Of a stretch of DNA of 16,677 nt, positions 13,452-16,677 are shown piece after piece. A program made the translations under genes and the position numbers. Below the pieces are notes generated by a model. It worked only from the letters and a program-made list of their open reading frames with translations. It was not told the origin of the DNA and did no database searches. Each line of letters starts with the position of its first letter. The first letter of the stretch is position 1. Source of the DNA: an uncultured Lysobacteraceae bacterium (GTDB taxonomy: Bacteria > Pseudomonadota > Gammaproteobacteria > Xanthomonadales > Rhodanobacteraceae); assembly GCA_946482585.1 (NCBI GenBank), contig CAMLSI010000045.1, positions 1-16,677 of the forward strand, given 5' to 3'.

Positions 13452-14876
13452 CTACGGCGCCGCACCGGCGGCACTGGTCAGGAACGCGGGCAGCGCGATG
13501 TCGGCGAGGCAGGCGGCATCGACCGGCCGCCGTGGCGCATCGAGGAAGTGGCGCAGCAGCGTCGGCGCGCAGCCGTGGCCGGAGACGATGTGGCCTGCGT
13601 TGGCCGCAATGACGTGCTGTGCCTGTGGCAGGCGGCGCAGGGCGCGTTCGGCACGCGACGGCGGAGTGACCGGATCGAGCGCGCCCGAGAGCAGCAGGCT
13701 CGGCATGGCGAGCGCCTGCGCGGCCTGCGGCAGCAGCGGCGGCAACGCGAGCGCATTGCACAGCGCATCCAGCCCCGTCAGGCTGGCGCTGGCGAATACA
13801 CCCGAACCGGCTTCGTCCGCGCGCTGCTGAGCGTCCAGTCGCGGCCAATCCTCGCGACAGGTGATCGCCAGCAGCAGGGCGTCCGCCGGCGGTGCGACGG
13901 CCAGATCGGCGGCGCTGGTCTCCGCTGCCAGCAGCGGACGCCAGTCGCCGGTGCCGGCGCGTGCGATGAGATAGGGCAACTGGGCGGAGCCGCGCGGCGA
14001 ATACAGCAGGAACCTGATCGTCCGAAGCAGGCGCTCGCGCGAAATCGGCACCGTGACAGTGCGGCCGCTGCGCGGATGCGGCAGTGCGGCGGTCGCGACA
14101 GACGCATCGAGTTTCCGCAGCAGGTCGTCCAGCTGCCGGCGCAGTTCCGGAAACGCGGAATCGCATTCCGCATCGCGTGCGCAGCGCTGCAGCACCGCGT
14201 CCAGGGCCGCCTGCGATTCCGCGCCACTGGTGCCGATGATCAGGTCCGCGTCGACGACGCCGTCGAGTATCAGGCTGCGCACCGGTGCCGGATAGCGCTG
14301 CGCATACACCTGGGCCAGGCGCGAACCATAGGAGCCTCCCCACAGATTGATCTGCGCATATCCGAGCGCGATGCGTACGCGCTCGATGTCCTGTGCGGCC
14401 GCGTCGGTCGAGTAAGGCAGCAGACCTGCGCCGAAACCCTGCAGGCAGGCGAGTGCCTCCGCCTGCAGTTCGTCGTCGCTGCGGACCAGCGCATCGGCGT
14501 TGTCGCCGCAGTGCAGGCGTCCCGATCGTCCGGTGCCGCGCTGATCGATGAAGACGATGTCGCGATTCGCGCGGACTTTCGCGAACGCGTCGTCGAGCAG
14601 GAACACGATGTCGCTGCCCGCCTGTCCGGGGCCGCCGGCGAGCACGAACAGCGGATCGGCCTCCGCCCGTGCGCGAATGGCCGGTGCGACGGTGATGTGG
14701 AGGTCGATGGTGCCGGCATTCGCATCGGCGTAGTCGCGCGGCACGCCGAGCCGGGTACAGCGCAGCGCGTCGCGCTGGCCCGGCAGATGGCAGAGTTGCG
14801 GCGATGCCGGCGCCGCGCCGCCCACCGGCGTCCAGAACGCCGCCAGCAGGGTGATGATGGATTTCCCGATGCGCAT
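13452..14876 (-). CDS. Secreted alpha/beta hydrolase, S33 proline iminopeptidase/tripeptidyl-peptidase-like
   Basis: The protein has 474 residues. A signal peptide (basic MRIGK, hydrophobic core, cleaved near GGA-AP at residue 21) sends it to the periplasm or outside. The hydrolase core follows: the oxyanion motif LAGGPGQAG (79-87), DQRGTGRSG (111-119), the nucleophile elbow NLWGGSYGSRLAQ with Ser182, a lid region, acid Asp401 in SGALDPVTPP, and His429 in NAGHIVSGHGC. The S33/TAP-like C-terminus and paired cysteines suggest an aminopeptidase removing residues from peptide N-termini, though esterase activity is possible. It heads the unit with NatAB, an ECF sigma factor and a membrane protein. 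GAGGGGA is the ribosome site; the start codon lies in the 3' arm of a 7-bp hairpin. Confidence 0.9.
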   Translation of the reverse strand: MRIGKSIITLLAAFWTPVGGAAPASPQLCHLPGQRDALRCTRLGVPRDYADANAGTIDLHITVAPAIRARAEADPLFVLAGGPGQAGSDIVFLLDDAFAKVRANRDIVFIDQRGTGRSGRLHCGDNADALVRSDDELQAEALACLQGFGAGLLPYSTDAAAQDIERVRIALGYAQINLWGGSYGSRLAQVYAQRYPAPVRSLILDGVVDADLIIGTSGAESQAALDAVLQRCARDAECDSAFPELRRQLDDLLRKLDASVATAALPHPRSGRTVTVPISRERLLRTIRFLLYSPRGSAQLPYLIARAGTGDWRPLLAAETSAADLAVAPPADALLLAITCREDWPRLDAQQRADEAGSGVFASASLTGLDALCNALALPPLLPQAAQALAMPSLLLSGALDPVTPPSRAERALRRLPQAQHVIAANAGHIVSGHGCAPTLLRHFLDAPRRPVDAACLADIALPAFLTSAAGAAP

Positions 14877-14900
14877 CGAATCCCCTCGATCGTTTCGATG
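14874..14900 (-). promoter_or_regulatory. Hairpin spanning the ribosome site and start codon of the hydrolase
   Basis: On the minus strand CATCGAA (14900-14894) pairs perfectly with TTCGATG (14880-14874), whose last three bases are the hydrolase ATG. The 13-base loop holds the GAGGGGA ribosome site. Such a fold would sequester the start codon while exposing the ribosome site, and could tune translation of the whole unit. Confidence 0.4.
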
Positions 14901-14908
14901 TGCCAGTA

Positions 14909-14933
14909 GTCGGGCGGCAGCGAAAAACCTTAC
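14909..14933 (-). promoter_or_regulatory. Candidate ECF-type promoter of the hydrolase-NatAB-sigma operon
   Basis: On the minus strand GTAAGG (14933-14928) is followed after 15 bp by CGAC (14912-14909). This resembles ECF promoters of the GTAAcc-N16-CGAa kind known for some alphaproteobacterial sigma factors. It would put the transcript start about 27-30 nt before the ATG, leaving room for the ribosome site. No good sigma70 pair was found in the 135-bp gap. This is an inference from short motifs. Confidence 0.3.
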
Positions 14934-15011
14934 AGGTCGATTCCAATCGCGCGCGGGGGACTCGCCGGATCCGTCGTGCCGCGTGGCCGATCGATCGTGC
15001 GCGTCAGCGGC

Positions 15012-16454
15012 TCAGAGGCAGGCCGCCGTTTCGGCGACGTCGCCGACGCAGAGTTGCTGAGGCGCTTCGGCGGCGGGCTGCGGCAGTCCCTGCGAAAGAT
15101 CCTCCGCGTAGGCGGGGGCGCCCGGGTAGGGGGCGCGCAACTGCAGATGCCAGCCGCGTGCGACCAGCGCGCGCTGCGCGGCCGTCGAGGCGTCGCCGCC
15201 GACGAGCGCGGTCTTGTCTTCGGCACGGAACTGCGGTGCGGCGAAGAACTCGCCCATGTCGGCGGTCCAGCTGAGCCAGTCCAGCGGCAGCGGCAACAGC
15301 AGGCGTCCGTCGTCGCCGCGCCACGCGAGCGCCGCGCCGGCCACGAACAATTCGCCGCGCTGCGCGCCGTGGCGGCGGATCAGCCGCAGCGCGTTGACGA
15401 GATAGCGCGCTTCGAGCTCGCTGCGCGTGCCGGCGCCGATCTCGACGAGGTCGTTGCAGCCGCGCGCGGGCTGCAGCGCATCGAGTTCGTCGGCCAGCGC
15501 CGTGCGCAGGCTGTCGTTGAAGCCGCCGCGGCGCAGGAACTGACGGATCGCGAACTCGTCGCTGCACCAGCGCGTCAGACGCTGTCGGTTGCGCTCGCGC
15601 AGATTTTCTTCGTCGAGTTCCCAGACCAGCGAATTGAGCCGGCCGCCGACCGAGATCACGTCGGCGGCGGTGCCGCCGACGGCGTCGAGCGCGGCGCCGC
15701 CGCTGAAGTTGCCCGCGACTGCGGCCCAGGCCAGCGTGTCGAGCCGCTCGCGCAGCAGCGGATTGCTGGAACTAGGGTCCACGCCGAGATGCTTGGCCAT
15801 CTCGCGCCGCATCTTGTTGTAGTCGAGCTGACGCTTGGCCTCGCGTCCGATTTCCTTGCCGACGCTGCCGTACCAGGGCTTGTCGGGTTTCGGCGCGGCT
15901 TCGCCCGGCAGCGGCTCGCGCGCGGCGCCCATCGGCGCCTGCGGCGTACGGAACGGATCGCCGTCGGCGCCGAATTCGCGCGCGGCGCGATCGCTGACCG
16001 ATTGCGCGCGGCCGCTCCAGCGCTGTACCTGCTTGCGGAAATAGCGCGCGACGCCGGCCGGCAATCCGGCCAGGGTATCGATCGGGTTCGACACGACCTG
16101 CCAGACCGACTTGCCGGTTTTCCTGAACTTCTCGCCGAGCGCGTGCGCGAACGCGCCGCTGCGGCTGGCGCGTTCCAGCGTCTCGATCGCAGGAATCTCC
16201 GCCTGCCGGATCGCGAGCAGTTCGACGCTTTCCGCCGGCAATTGCCCGAATGGCGTGGTCAGTTCGAAGCGCGCCATGTAACCGTGCACGACAGCCTGCG
16301 GCGCGACCGTCGCGTTCGGCGCCGACAGCAGCGCCGGCTGCACGACGGCGGCGGCGTCGAGGCTCGGTTCGGCTTCGAACGCTTCCTCGGCGCCTGCGCA
16401 CGAAGCGGCCAGCGCGAACGCGGCGGCGATGAGGCGGAGCGGCAGACGAGACAT
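15012..16454 (-). CDS. Secreted protein of unknown function downstream of tdh
   Basis: The protein has 480 residues. The start at 16454 (MSRLPLRLIAAAFALAASCA) begins an export signal; a GTG start at 16472 would add six residues. Cleavage could follow Ala22 (CAGA-EE). The Cys19 context LAASC is a weak lipobox, so a lipoprotein is possible. Residues 30-120 are mixed, with GEKFRKTGKSVWQVVSNPID and TLAGLPAGVARYFRKQVQRW, a helix-rich amphipathic region. A charged middle with GREAKRQLDYNKMRREMAKH leads to LGVDPSSSNPLLRERLDTLA and the glycine-rich GNFSGGAALDAVGG. The last third is mainly alpha/beta, with five cysteines or so in all. No known domain is recognised. It begins 57 bp after the tdh stop on the same strand, so the two are probably co-transcribed. 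A link to threonine catabolism is not supported by the sequence. Confidence 0.75.
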   Translation of the reverse strand: MSRLPLRLIAAAFALAASCAGAEEAFEAEPSLDAAAVVQPALLSAPNATVAPQAVVHGYMARFELTTPFGQLPAESVELLAIRQAEIPAIETLERASRSGAFAHALGEKFRKTGKSVWQVVSNPIDTLAGLPAGVARYFRKQVQRWSGRAQSVSDRAAREFGADGDPFRTPQAPMGAAREPLPGEAAPKPDKPWYGSVGKEIGREAKRQLDYNKMRREMAKHLGVDPSSSNPLLRERLDTLAWAAVAGNFSGGAALDAVGGTAADVISVGGRLNSLVWELDEENLRERNRQRLTRWCSDEFAIRQFLRRGGFNDSLRTALADELDALQPARGCNDLVEIGAGTRSELEARYLVNALRLIRRHGAQRGELFVAGAALAWRGDDGRLLLPLPLDWLSWTADMGEFFAAPQFRAEDKTALVGGDASTAAQRALVARGWHLQLRAPYPGAPAYAEDLSQGLPQPAAEAPQQLCVGDVAETAACL

Positions 16455-16510
16455 CGTGAAAGCGCCTTGCACGGCGCCGGTGCCGCCGCGGGACGGCGCC
16501 GGCGTTCGCG

Positions 16511-16677
16511 TCAGTTCCAGCTGCAGACGACCTTGCCGCAGTTGCCGGCTTCCATGAGATCGAAACCGCGCTGGAAGTCGTCGATGTGGATCTGGTGCGT
16601 GAGCACCTTGGCCAGCGGGAAACCGGTCAGCACCATCTGCGTCATCTTGTACCAGGTCTCGTACATGCGGCGGCCGT
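16511..16677 (-). CDS. tdh: L-threonine 3-dehydrogenase, C-terminus (partial, runs off right edge)
   Basis: Fifty-four residues and the stop are inside the window, reading GRRMYETWYKMTQMVL, then FPLAKVLTHQIHIDDFQRGF and DLMEAGNCGKVVCSWN. This closely follows the C-terminus of E. coli Tdh as I remember it (FETWYKM, THRF-IDDFQKGFD, SGKVILSWD). Tdh is a zinc-dependent, NAD-using medium-chain dehydrogenase that oxidises L-threonine to 2-amino-3-ketobutyrate, the substrate of Kbl encoded at 5112-6302. The zinc and NAD motifs lie beyond the window. The gene for a secreted unknown follows 57 bp after its stop. Confidence 0.9.
   Translation of the reverse strand, partial: GRRMYETWYKMTQMVLTGFPLAKVLTHQIHIDDFQRGFDLMEAGNCGKVVCSWN

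Noticed and set aside
11277..14909. Two long plus-strand open frames (618 and 575 residues)
   Set aside because: They are antisense to NatA, NatB, the sigma gene and the hydrolase, all with intact motifs. Long open antisense frames are expected at this GC content.

Overview
The window looks like chromosomal DNA of a GC-rich gammaproteobacterium, most likely of the Xanthomonadales/Lysobacterales (Lysobacter, Rhodanobacteraceae or a relative). This rests on very high third-position GC, the mix of families (secreted S33-type hydrolase, TIGR02999-type ECF sigma factor, SET-domain protein, threonine-catabolism genes) and many secreted proteins of unknown function. It is a judgement from protein character, not a database match. 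There are no tRNA or rRNA genes, insertion sequences, phage genes or CRISPR arrays. Coding is dense and no gap exceeds 300 bases; the longest is the 269-bp divergent region at 1249-1517.

Layout. Bases 1-1248 (minus) hold the N-terminus of a probable membrane sensor, cut by the left edge, and a secreted beta-helix-like repeat protein. Bases 1518-3777 (plus) hold a SET-domain protein methyltransferase with a complete post-SET cysteine motif, a large protein with a degenerate receiver-like N-terminus and a helix-turn-helix-like C-terminus, and a small unknown ORF. An OsmC-family protein (minus, 3786-4238) is divergent from an RsuA/RluB-type pseudouridine synthase (plus, 4334-5089). Kbl (minus, 5112-6302) is divergent from a secreted peptidylarginine-deiminase-like enzyme (plus, 6423-7583).

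From 7632 to the right edge every gene is on the minus strand: two tandem secreted paralogues, a secreted unknown, a TIGR02999-type ECF sigma factor, and a tight five-gene unit read in the order secreted alpha/beta hydrolase, NatA-like ATPase, NatB-like permease, second ECF sigma factor, four-helix membrane protein. The last four genes of that unit are joined by 4-8 bp overlaps. Upstream of it are a 480-residue secreted unknown and the C-terminus of Tdh.

How the genes work together. Tdh (16511 onward) and Kbl are the two steps of threonine degradation to glycine and acetyl-CoA. In E. coli they are adjacent; here they share a strand but lie about 10 kb apart. The hydrolase-ABC exporter-sigma-membrane protein unit is the best candidate for a self-contained, possibly self-regulated envelope or export system. 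A candidate ECF-type promoter and a hairpin that includes the first start codon lie at its head. The deiminase is the most striking single enzyme: its catalytic residues follow the spacing of the Porphyromonas gingivalis enzyme PPAD, and it keeps an Arg-x-Arg pair at almost the position that gives PPAD its C-terminal-arginine specificity.
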